In this document: one piece after another, positions 48,786 through 57,318 of the stretch
Layout: each line of letters begins with the position of its first letter
Numbering within the stretch: position 1 is the stretch's first letter
The notes under the pieces: model-generated
Databases searched by the model: none
Told to the model about the DNA's origin: nothing
The model's input: the letters and a program-made list of their open reading frames with translations, nothing else
Translations under genes and position numbers: made by a program
NCBI RefSeq assembly: GCF_000691525.1
Contig: NZ_JMDW01000019.1
Span: forward strand, 1-64,000
Length of the DNA: 64,000 nucleotides
From: Mycolicibacterium neoaurum ATCC 25795
GTDB taxonomy: Bacteria; Actinomycetota; Actinomycetes; Mycobacteriales; Mycobacteriaceae
Reading direction: 5' to 3'

Positions 48786-49991
48786 ATGTCCCACTCGCGG
48801 TGGATGTACCGCGTCGGAGCCGTGACGTGCGCGGCGGCTGCACTGACCGCGTGCTCATCAGGCGGTGACAATGCAGGAAGCCCCGGCACGTCCACCGGCG
48901 CATCGGATTCGGCTGCTGCCGGTGCGCCGATCGTCGAGCCGTTGGTCACAACGTATGACGGCGGGCTCTATGTGCTCGATGGGCGCACACTGGAAGTCGA
49001 ACAGGATATTCCGCTCGACGGATTCCTGCGCGTCAACCCGGCCGGCGACAGCGCTCATGTCCTGGTCACCACGAGTGCGGGATTCCGAATCCTCGACGCT
49101 GCGAGCGGCCGGCTGACCGAGGACACCTTCCCCGCCGTCGATGCCGGTCATGTCACGCCCCACGGGGAGAACACCGTCCTGTTCGACGACGGTACCGGTG
49201 AGATCACCGCGTTCGACCCCCACGATCTGGAAAAGGGCGGCCTGCCGCCGACGCGCACCTTCAAGACTCCGGAGCCGCACCATGGCGTCGCGGTGATCCT
49301 CTCGGACGGAACACTTCTGGAGACCAGGGGCAACCCGGACACCAGGACAGGTGCCGTTGCGCTGCAGGGGGATCGGGAGATCGCAAGCAATCAGGACTGC
49401 CCGGGCGTGCATGGTGAGGCCGTGGCCGCCGACGAGGTGGTGATCCTGGGCTGCGAGAACGGCGTGATCACGTTCGCCGACGGCCGATTCACCAAGATCG
49501 CCAGCCCGACACCCTACGGCCGGGTCGGCAACACCCGTGGTCACGAGGATTCGCCGGTGGTGTTGGGAGACATGAAGATCGACGCCGATGCCGAACACGA
49601 GCGCCCCGAAAGGTTCGCGCTCATCGATACCGTCACCGATCAGATGAAGATCGTCCGGCTGCCGGCCGGCGTCAGCTACTGGTTCCGGTCACTCGGGCGC
49701 GGCCCGCAGGCCGAGGCACTGATCATGGGGACCGACGGCAAGCTGCACGTCTTCGACCCCGTCACCGGTGACCTGGTGAAATCGATCGCGGTGAGTGCAC
49801 CCTGGATTGAGCCCGACGACTGGCAGCAGCCCGGTCCGGCCGTGTTCACCCGTGGGGACGCCGTGTACGTCTCCGATCCGGCGACAAAGCAGATCCACCT
49901 CGTGGATCTCGCGGGTGGCACCGTCACCGAATCGGTGACCCTGGAGCAGACGCCCAACGAGCTGAGCGGGGCAGTCGGGCACGACCACTGA
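48786..49991 (+). CDS. aztD: Zinc metallochaperone AztD (lipoprotein)
   Basis: A 401-residue exported protein with signal and lipobox LTAC (residues 20-23). The mature part is a beta-propeller-type repeat array (YDGGLYVLDGRTLEVEQDI; DGKLHVFDPVTGDLV; DPATKQIHLVDLAGG) with His-rich sites (PEPHHGVAV, NTRGHEDSPV and C-terminal GHDH). AztD passes zinc to AztC in the characterised Paracoccus system. It follows aztC by 20 bases with an AAAAGGAG ribosome-binding site, and a strong terminator follows. Confidence 0.88.
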   Translation: MSHSRWMYRVGAVTCAAAALTACSSGGDNAGSPGTSTGASDSAAAGAPIVEPLVTTYDGGLYVLDGRTLEVEQDIPLDGFLRVNPAGDSAHVLVTTSAGFRILDAASGRLTEDTFPAVDAGHVTPHGENTVLFDDGTGEITAFDPHDLEKGGLPPTRTFKTPEPHHGVAVILSDGTLLETRGNPDTRTGAVALQGDREIASNQDCPGVHGEAVAADEVVILGCENGVITFADGRFTKIASPTPYGRVGNTRGHEDSPVVLGDMKIDADAEHERPERFALIDTVTDQMKIVRLPAGVSYWFRSLGRGPQAEALIMGTDGKLHVFDPVTGDLVKSIAVSAPWIEPDDWQQPGPAVFTRGDAVYVSDPATKQIHLVDLAGGTVTESVTLEQTPNELSGAVGHDH

Positions 49992-50007
49992 TCCCCTGCG
50001 CACGCAG

Positions 50008-50042
50008 AACGGCCCGGCGGATGTTTTCCGCCGGGCCGTTCG
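50008..50042. terminator. Bidirectional terminator between aztD and cobW
   Basis: AACGGCCCGGCGGA, short loop TGTTT, TCCGCCGGGCCGTT forms a 14-bp stem followed by CGTCTG. It lies in the short gap between the convergent aztD and CobW genes and can serve both. Confidence 0.85.
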
Positions 50043-50050
50043 TCTGTCGT

Positions 50051-51187
<1,137 letters not shown>

Positions 51188-51195
51188 ATCACTCC

Positions 51196-51218
51196 TTAAT
51201 GAAAATGATTATCAATAA
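51196..51218 (-). promoter_or_regulatory. Zur-type operator D (cobW-like gene)
   Basis: Core AATGAAAATGATTATCAATA is the best copy of the shared pattern in the window. It ends 8 bases before the CobW-like start codon in the divergent gap with znuA. Confidence 0.88.
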
Positions 51219-51241
51219 AACATCCTCCGATTCGACGCCGA

Positions 51242-51264
51242 TTAATGCAAACGGTTATCGTTAT
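51242..51264 (+). promoter_or_regulatory. Zur-type operator E (znuA-znuC-znuB)
   Basis: Core AATGCAAACGGTTATCGTTA aligns to the shared pattern, centred 50 bases from site D. It ends 4 bases before the preferred znuA GTG at 51269 and covers an in-frame ATG at 51245, which argues against that earlier start. Confidence 0.78.
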
Positions 51265-51268
51265 CGCC

Positions 51269-52234
51269 GTGACGCACACGCCCCGCATGCTTGCCGCCAT
51301 CGCGCTGGCACTCCCGTTCGCCCTGGCCGCCTGTGGCTCCGGTGACCAGACCCCGGCGGCATCGCCGGTGGCGACCGGGGATTGCCCGACCACCCCGGTC
51401 CGGGTGGTCGTCAGCGTTGATCAATGGGGCCAGATCGTCTCGGCCCTCGGCGGCGCCTGTGCCGAGGTCACCACCGTGCTGGCCGGCTCGTCGGTGGATC
51501 CGCACGACTTCGAGCCGGCGCCCTCGGACGCCGCGGATTTCCAGGGCGCGCAACTGGTCGTCGTCAACGGCGGGCATTACGACGAATGGGCCACCAAGCT
51601 CGCGCAGAGCACGGCGCCCGACGCCCCCGTGGTGAATGCGATCGACATTCTCGGCGGTGAGCACGAGGGGCACGATCACGAGGGTCACGACCATGCCGGC
51701 GAAACCAATCCGCACGCCTGGTACAGCCCCGTCGCGGTGACCGATGTCGCGGAAGCGGTCACCGCCAAACTCACCGAGCTGGCGCCGGCCGCCGGTGACT
51801 ACTTCGCCGGTAAGCAGACCGAGTTCACCCGATCGATGCAGCCCTACCGGTCCCTCATCGACAAGATCAAGGACGGTGCCGCGGGGAAGAGTTACGCGGC
51901 CACCGAAAGCCTCTTCGACGATATGGCCGCTGCTCTCGAGCTGCAGAATCGCACCCCTGCGGGCTATCAGGTGGCCTCGTCGAACGAGACAGATCCGTCC
52001 CCTGCCGACCTGGATGCCTTCCTGCGGCTGCTCGGCGACCGGGGTGTCGATGTGCTGATCTACAACACCCAGACCGAGGGGTCGGTGCCCGAACAGGTGC
52101 GCGCCGCCGCAGAGGCGGCCGGTGTGCCGGTCGTGAATGTCACCGAAACGATTGCGCCGGGCGCCGAGACGTTCGAGGCTTGGCAGGTGAATCAACTCAC
52201 CGCCCTGGCCGAGGCCCTCGGCATCTCGACCTAG
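51269..52234 (+). CDS. znuA: Zinc ABC transporter substrate-binding lipoprotein ZnuA
   Basis: About 321 residues. The GTG at 51269 (MTHTPRMLAAIALALPFALAAC) gives a clean lipoprotein signal with lipobox LAAC; an ATG at 51245 lies inside a Zur-type box. The protein is a cluster A-I metal receptor with zinc ligands in VDPHDFEPAPSDA, NPHAWYSPVAV and the C-terminal half, and a His/Asp-rich loop HEGHDHEGHDHAG between them. Its stop TAG overlaps the znuC GTG. The His loop contrasts with AztC at 47.9 kb. Confidence 0.92.
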   Translation: MTHTPRMLAAIALALPFALAACGSGDQTPAASPVATGDCPTTPVRVVVSVDQWGQIVSALGGACAEVTTVLAGSSVDPHDFEPAPSDAADFQGAQLVVVNGGHYDEWATKLAQSTAPDAPVVNAIDILGGEHEGHDHEGHDHAGETNPHAWYSPVAVTDVAEAVTAKLTELAPAAGDYFAGKQTEFTRSMQPYRSLIDKIKDGAAGKSYAATESLFDDMAAALELQNRTPAGYQVASSNETDPSPADLDAFLRLLGDRGVDVLIYNTQTEGSVPEQVRAAAEAAGVPVVNVTETIAPGAETFEAWQVNQLTALAEALGIST

Positions 52235-52263
52235 TGTCCGAACCCGCGGTGTCCGAACCCGCG
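52234..52263 (+). repeat. 15-bp tandem duplication at the znuC start
   Basis: GTGTCCGAACCCGCG occurs twice in immediate succession, at 52234 and 52249. Each copy begins with GTG in the same frame, so two alternative start codons exist. Confidence 0.95.
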
Positions 52264-53016
52264 CTCGTCTTCGATGATGTGAGCGTCGTCCGCGGCGGGC
52301 GACTCATCTGGTCGGAGGGCAGCTTCGCCATCCCGGCCGGCGGCATCGTGGCCCTCATCGGGCCCAACGGTTCCGGCAAGTCGACGATGCTGTCGGCGAT
52401 CCTCGGGTTGCTGCCCGTGGCATCGGGCACGATCCGCGTGCTGGGCGCCAAGCCGGGTGCGAACAATGACGTGATCGGTTATGTACCGCAGGATTACGTG
52501 GCAGGCGCCGGGGAGGCCATCCGCGCGCGCGACGCCGTGACGCTGGGCCTGACCGGCAGGCGCTGGGGTGTGCACCGGACCACGCGGGCGGACCGGGCTG
52601 CGGTCCAGCAAGCACTGACCGCCGTGGAGGCCGACGATTTCGCCGACCGCCGGGTGTCACAGCTCTCCGGAGGGCAGCGCCAGCGCATAGCGCTGGCCAA
52701 CGCCTTGGTGTCCCGGCCGCGATTGCTGATCCTCGACGAACCGCTGGCCGCCCTCGACCTGCGCAATCAGCATGAGATCGTCGCCCTGCTCGCCCGGCTC
52801 AACGCCGAATTCGCGGTGACAATTCTTGTTGTCGCGCACGATCTGAATCCCCTGCTCTCGGTGCTCAGCAGTGCGATCTACCTGCTCGACGGGCACGCCC
52901 ACCATGCCCCGATCGACGAAGTCATCGACGCCGACCTGCTCACCCATCTGTACGGCACCCGGATCCAGGTGGCCAACACCCTGCAGGGCCGGATGTACAT
53001 GAGGAGCGGGGAATGA
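52234..53016 (+). CDS. znuC: Zinc ABC transporter ATP-binding protein ZnuC
   Basis: A 260-residue ABC ATPase: Walker A LIGPNGSGKSTML, Q-loop YVPQDYV, signature LSGGQRQRIALANAL, Walker B LLILDEPLAALDL and H-loop VVAHD. The GTG start overlaps the znuA TAG. The first 30 bases are a perfect 15-bp tandem duplication giving MSEPAVSEPA and a second in-frame GTG at 52249. It overlaps znuB by ATGA. Confidence 0.93.
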   Translation: MSEPAVSEPALVFDDVSVVRGGRLIWSEGSFAIPAGGIVALIGPNGSGKSTMLSAILGLLPVASGTIRVLGAKPGANNDVIGYVPQDYVAGAGEAIRARDAVTLGLTGRRWGVHRTTRADRAAVQQALTAVEADDFADRRVSQLSGGQRQRIALANALVSRPRLLILDEPLAALDLRNQHEIVALLARLNAEFAVTILVVAHDLNPLLSVLSSAIYLLDGHAHHAPIDEVIDADLLTHLYGTRIQVANTLQGRMYMRSGE

Positions 53017-53870
53017 CGACGAGCGTCATCGCGCTGGGCTATCAGCAGAACTGGTGGGACATCCTGTCTTCGGCGTTCATGCGCAACGCGTTGATCGGTG
53101 GCACCCTCGTCGCACTGGCTGCCGGCCTGATCGGCTACTTCATCATCGTGCGCAATACGGCCTTCGCCGCGCACGCACTGGCCCATATCGGTCTGCCCGG
53201 TGCCACCGGTGCCGTCCTGCTCGGGCTTCCCGCGGGCCTCGGTCTCGGTGTCTTCTGTGTCGGCGGCGCGCTGGTCATCGGAGCGATGGGTAAACGCGCG
53301 GGAGACCGTGAGGTGACCACCGGCACCGTGCTGGCACTGGCCACCGCCTTCGGGTTGTTCTTCAACTCGCTGGCGACCAAGAACTCCTCGACGTTGACCA
53401 ATGTGCTGTTCGGCAATCTGCTGGCCATCACCCACCAGCAACTGCTCACCTTCGCCGCCCTGTTGGCCGCGATCGCGGTGGCGGTGGTCGTCATCTACCG
53501 GCCGCTGTTGTTCGCCTCGGTCAATCCACAGGTGGCCGAGGCGAAGGGGGTGCCGGTACGGATGTTGTCGGTGCTCTTCATGGCGCTGTTGGGGGTTGCG
53601 GTGACGATGGCAGTGCAGGCCGTCGGCACGCTGTTGCTCTTCGCGCTCATCGTGACACCGGCGGCCACCGCGATCATGTTGACGGCACAGCCGTTGGCGG
53701 CCATGGCGATCTCGACGGGCATCAGCCTGAGCTCGGTGTGGCTCGGGCTCGGCATCTCGGCGGTGTTCAACCTGCCGCCCAGTTTCGTCATCGTGACCAT
53801 CGCCTGTCTGGTCTGGCTGGTGGTCTGGGCCGGTAGCCGGATAACGAACCGAGAACCGTCGCACCGTTGA
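53013..53870 (+). CDS. znuB: Zinc ABC transporter permease ZnuB
   Basis: A 285-residue ABC-3 family permease with about eight to nine membrane helices. Motifs typical of metal permeases are present: AFAAHALAHIGLPGATGAVLLG, LFGNLLAITHQQLL and LIVTPAATAIML. The ATG at 53013 overlaps the znuC stop (ATGA). It is last in the znuACB operon; 64 bases separate it from the LacI-type gene. Unlike AztB it ends after the permease domain, at a basic tail. Confidence 0.93.
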   Translation: MTTSVIALGYQQNWWDILSSAFMRNALIGGTLVALAAGLIGYFIIVRNTAFAAHALAHIGLPGATGAVLLGLPAGLGLGVFCVGGALVIGAMGKRAGDREVTTGTVLALATAFGLFFNSLATKNSSTLTNVLFGNLLAITHQQLLTFAALLAAIAVAVVVIYRPLLFASVNPQVAEAKGVPVRMLSVLFMALLGVAVTMAVQAVGTLLLFALIVTPAATAIMLTAQPLAAMAISTGISLSSVWLGLGISAVFNLPPSFVIVTIACLVWLVVWAGSRITNREPSHR

Positions 53871-53934
53871 CAGATGGCGCGGTGGAGCATCTCTCGGCGG
53901 TCACGGTGCGGACCATCCGCTAGCCTCATGAGGC

Positions 53935-55035
53935 ATGTCCCGAAGTCCGGGTCCGCGGAGGCGGGCGACGCTGGCTTCGCTGGCCGCCGAACTCAATGTC
54001 TCGCGCACGACCGTCTCCAACGCCTACAACCGGCCCGATCAATTATCGGCCGATCTGCGTGAACGGGTGCTGGCCGCGGCCAAGGAACTCGGCTACCCGG
54101 GCCCCGATCCGGTGGCGCGGTCGCTGCGCACCCGGCGCGCCGGGGCGGTGGGTCTGATGATCACCGAGCCGTTGAACTACTCGTTCAGCGATCCTGCTGC
54201 ACTCGATTTCGTTGCCGGGCTTGCCGAATCGTGCGAGGTGGCCGGCCAGGGCCTGCTGCTGATCGCGGTCGGGCCCAACCGCAGTGTCGAGGACGGTACC
54301 GCGGCGGTGTTATCGGCCGGGGTCGACGGATTCGTGGTGTACTCGGCATCCGATGACGATCCGTATCTGCCGGTGTTGTTGCAGCGTCAGCTGCCCATCG
54401 TCATCGTCGATCAACCGATCGACATCCCTGGCGCATCACGGGTGGGCATCGACGACCGTGCCGCGATGCGGCAGCTGGCCGAGTATGTGATCGGGCTGGG
54501 ACACCGGGAGATCGGCCTGCTCACAATGCGACTCGGGCGGGAATGGCCGCTGGAGACCACCGCACCGATGGTCGCGGACCCGGAACGGCTGAATTCGCCG
54601 CACTTCCACGTGCAGTGCGAGCGCGTGCACGGCGTGTACGACGCGATGACGGCTGCCGGTCTGGATCCGGCGAACCTCACCGTTGTCGAGAGCTACGAGC
54701 ATCTTCCCGGCTCCGGCGGGGCTGCCGCCGAAGTGGTGTTGACCGCGAATCCGCGCATCACCGCGCTGATGTGCACCGCGGACGTGCTTGCCCTCTCTGC
54801 GATGGATCATCTGCGCGCGCGAGGAATCTTCGTGCCGGGCCAGCTGACCGTGACCGGTTTCGACGGGGTCCCCGAGGCGCTGGCCCGCGGGCTGACGACG
54901 GTCTCGCAGCCGGGTATGGAGAAGGGCCGCCGCGCCGGGGAACTGCTGCATCACCCGCCGCGCTCCGGCCTGCCGGTCGTCGAGTTGCTCGATACCGAGG
55001 TCATCCGCGGTCGGACATCCGGCCCTCCGGGCTGA
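53935..55035 (+). CDS. LacI-family transcriptional regulator
   Basis: A 366-residue regulator equivalent to Rv3575c. The helix-turn-helix TLASLAAELNVSRTTVSNAYNRPDQL is at about residues 12-38, followed by a hinge helix and a periplasmic-binding-protein-like sensor domain (GLMITEPLNYSFSDPAALDFVAGLA to VTGFDGVPEALARGLTTVSQPG). The effector is unknown. The ATG at 53935 follows the znu operon without a clear terminator. Its last 35 bases overlap the convergent methyltransferase gene. Confidence 0.92.
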   Translation: MSRSPGPRRRATLASLAAELNVSRTTVSNAYNRPDQLSADLRERVLAAAKELGYPGPDPVARSLRTRRAGAVGLMITEPLNYSFSDPAALDFVAGLAESCEVAGQGLLLIAVGPNRSVEDGTAAVLSAGVDGFVVYSASDDDPYLPVLLQRQLPIVIVDQPIDIPGASRVGIDDRAAMRQLAEYVIGLGHREIGLLTMRLGREWPLETTAPMVADPERLNSPHFHVQCERVHGVYDAMTAAGLDPANLTVVESYEHLPGSGGAAAEVVLTANPRITALMCTADVLALSAMDHLRARGIFVPGQLTVTGFDGVPEALARGLTTVSQPGMEKGRRAGELLHHPPRSGLPVVELLDTEVIRGRTSGPPG

Positions 55036-55657
55036 GCAATTGCGCCACGATGATGTCGTCATGGGTGTGCTGGCCGTCCGCGCCGGCCGGCACGTCACGA
55101 CGTCGGCCACGCTCGACCCGCACCTCCCACCGGTCGTCGAGCAATGCGCGGACATCGTCGTGAAGCAGATACATCGCCGGATCGAACCCATGCGATTTGG
55201 CCAACTCGACGTCGATATCGGCGTGGTGGACCACTAGCAGCGTTCCTCCTGGGGCCACGGCCGAGAGTAAAGCCGTTCCGGCCGCGCCGTCCGGTGTGCG
55301 CAACAGCGCCGGATAGTGCGCTGTCACCAGATCGAAACCTTCGGCGGGTATCTCCATGTCTTCCAGTCGGTTTCGTAACCACTGAACATGTACCCCGGCG
55401 GCCGCGGCAGCCGCGGCCGCCTGCTCTAGTGCCACCTGGGAGACGTCCAGTGCGGTCACCTGCCAGCCGCGGCCGGCCAGCCACACCGCATCGGCGCCGA
55501 GTCCGCAGCCGATGTCCAAGGCCGTGCCTGCCGGGAGCCCGGCGGCCTCGTCGATGACGACGGGGTTGGGGCGACGTGCGGGCAGCCTGTCCAGGAAGGC
55601 TGTGTAGCGCTCGTCCCATTCGTCGAAAACCTGCGCAGAATGTGGTGTTTCGGTCAT
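55001..55657 (-). CDS. Class I SAM-dependent methyltransferase
   Basis: A 218-residue protein with SAM motif I ALDIGCGLGADAVWLAGRG, acidic strand-2 end TALDVSQVALEQA and post-I motif FDLVTAHYPALLR; it resembles TehB/thiopurine-type small methyltransferases. The ATG at 55657 (MTETPHSAQVFDEWDERY) is preferred over one eight codons upstream. Substrate unknown. It overlaps the LacI gene 3' end by 35 bases and lies beside otsB. Confidence 0.85.
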   Translation of the reverse strand: MTETPHSAQVFDEWDERYTAFLDRLPARRPNPVVIDEAAGLPAGTALDIGCGLGADAVWLAGRGWQVTALDVSQVALEQAAAAAAAAGVHVQWLRNRLEDMEIPAEGFDLVTAHYPALLRTPDGAAGTALLSAVAPGGTLLVVHHADIDVELAKSHGFDPAMYLLHDDVRALLDDRWEVRVERGRRRDVPAGADGQHTHDDIIVAQLLSPEGRMSDRG

Positions 55658-55705
55658 TCCACCAGGCTGTCCGCCGAACACCGGTTGCGCAAACAGTATT
55701 GCCGA

Positions 55706-56458
55706 TCAGGCAAGTCGACGAGTGCGCTCCGCGGCGAGTAGGCCCAGTACCGCGGCGACGTCGGCGGGGGATTCGACCCGATATTCGGCCTGGCTCTCGC
55801 CGGGGCCGACCTTGACCCCGATATCACCCCTGAGCATCCGCCGGAACGCCTTCTCGTCGGTGACATCATCACCGAGGAACACCACAGTCGTTGCGGCACA
55901 ACGATCACGCAGCACGTCGAGCGCCTCACCCTTATCTGTGACGATCACCGCGAACTCGAGGACGGCCTTACCTTCGGTCAGATGCGCATCCCATGACGCG
56001 GCCGCTTCGTGGGCCGCGGCCAGTGCCGCCTCGCCGTCGGCGGCCGACGCGTTGCGGACGTGCAGCGCGACGCTGGCCGGTTTGGTCTCCACCGCTGTCC
56101 CCGGCCGGTTCTCGGCGATGGAGCGCAGCGTCGTGATGATCTCGTCCAGCAGCGCGGTGTCGATATCGTGGACGAATCCGGTGTCGAACTCGGCACCATG
56201 ACTACCGACCGCGTGCACGGCGGGCGACGCGGAGGACAGCTCGCGCAACACCGCGAGTTCGCGTCCGGAGATCAGGGCCGCGTCGGTATCGGGAAGTGCC
56301 GCAAGCGTCTCGAGCGCGGCGGCCGCCTCGGGGAGTGGTCGGGCATCGGCGGGATCGGCAACGATCGGCGCGAGTGTGCCGTCGAAGTCGGAGGTGACGA
56401 GTAAACGGGAGGTGCCGGCGGCCTCGATGAGGGCGCGTCGCAGACCGGTGTCGAACAC
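55706..56458 (-). CDS. otsB: Trehalose-6-phosphate phosphatase
   Basis: A 250-residue HAD phosphatase. The DxD nucleophile motif is TSDFDGTLAPIV, motif II ALISGR, and motif IV FLGDDVTDEKAF; AVGSHGAEF is family-typical. It makes trehalose from trehalose-6-phosphate. No otsA is adjacent. The long N-terminal extension of M. tuberculosis OtsB2 is missing; this is the compact form. GTG start 4 bases from the kstR stop on the same strand. Confidence 0.92.
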   Translation of the reverse strand: MFDTGLRRALIEAAGTSRLLVTSDFDGTLAPIVADPADARPLPEAAAALETLAALPDTDAALISGRELAVLRELSSASPAVHAVGSHGAEFDTGFVHDIDTALLDEIITTLRSIAENRPGTAVETKPASVALHVRNASAADGEAALAAAHEAAASWDAHLTEGKAVLEFAVIVTDKGEALDVLRDRCAATTVVFLGDDVTDEKAFRRMLRGDIGVKVGPGESQAEYRVESPADVAAVLGLLAAERTRRLA

Positions 56459-56461
56459 CTC

Positions 56462-57124
56462 TCACACCTTAGGTTGTTCGCCGTCCCCGATCAGGAGCCG
56501 GACCGCGAGATCCAGGCGTTTGGCGACATCGGTGGCCGAGGCGCGCCGGGTCAACCAGGCCAGCAGATTGGACAGCCAGACATCGGAGATGACCCTGGCG
56601 ATGTGGTACTGGTCCTCGGTGGGTTCGCCATCGCTCATCGCGCGGGCGAACATCGAGTCCATGAGTTTCCCGACGTGGTCGACCTCACCGGCGGCCGAGG
56701 CATCGGCGAACACGAAGGCGCGGGTCATGGCCTCGGTGAGCAGCGGGTTGCGCTGCATGGAGCGGTTCAGCCTGCCCACCATCACGTTGAGCCGCTCGTA
56801 GGGCGTTCCGCCGGTGAGTGTGGCCCGGTCGGATTTGGCGTCAATGCGCTCGAACTCCCGGCCGAGCGCGGAGACCAGCAGGTGCACCTTCGACGGGAAG
56901 TATCGGTACAGGGTGCCGACCGCGACATCGGCGCGTTCGGCCACCGCGCGCATCTGCACCGCCTCGTAACCGCCCTTGGAGGCGATGGCCAGGGTGGCAT
57001 CCAGGATGCGCTTGCGTCGTTCCCGCTGGGCCTCGGACCCGAGTTCGGATTCGGACAGCACGGCCACGGCCATCACCTGTCGAGGTGAATCAGAACCCGA
57101 TCCGGGTTGTGCTGGCGATGACAT
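56462..57124 (-). CDS. kstR: KstR, TetR-family repressor of cholesterol catabolism
   Basis: A 220-residue TetR regulator. The DNA-binding domain RRKRILDATLAIASKGGYEAVQMRAVAERADVAVGTLYRYFPSK is nearly the same as that of M. tuberculosis KstR, and the C-terminal ligand domain is conserved. KstR is released by cholestenone-type CoA thioesters. The ATG at 57124 (MSSPAQPGSG) is chosen; an internal start at MAVAVLSESEL would match the M. tuberculosis length. It is divergent from fadE34 with a perfect KstR box in between. Confidence 0.96.
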   Translation of the reverse strand: MSSPAQPGSGSDSPRQVMAVAVLSESELGSEAQRERRKRILDATLAIASKGGYEAVQMRAVAERADVAVGTLYRYFPSKVHLLVSALGREFERIDAKSDRATLTGGTPYERLNVMVGRLNRSMQRNPLLTEAMTRAFVFADASAAGEVDHVGKLMDSMFARAMSDGEPTEDQYHIARVISDVWLSNLLAWLTRRASATDVAKRLDLAVRLLIGDGEQPKV

Positions 57125-57263
57125 CTGCCGGGCTCCTTCGTGATGCGTGTGCCGGGAAAACGATACGCAAGCGGCATGCGGATCCACCACCTCCCCGGCC
57201 TAGATCACAGCGGCGTGTCCTGCTGCGACGGCAGTCGACTTGACGCTGGGACGCTGGCACTAT

Positions 57264-57277
57264 TAGAACACGTTCTA
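57264..57277. promoter_or_regulatory. KstR operator (kstR-fadE34)
   Basis: TAGAACACGTTCTA is a perfect 14-bp palindrome and fits the KstR consensus TNNAACNNGTTNNA. Its position in the divergent gap permits both autoregulation and control of fadE34. Confidence 0.93.
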
Positions 57278-57318
57278 GTGGGAAGCGCGGCCTTCTCACC
57301 CTATGCGAGGAGTAGCCG

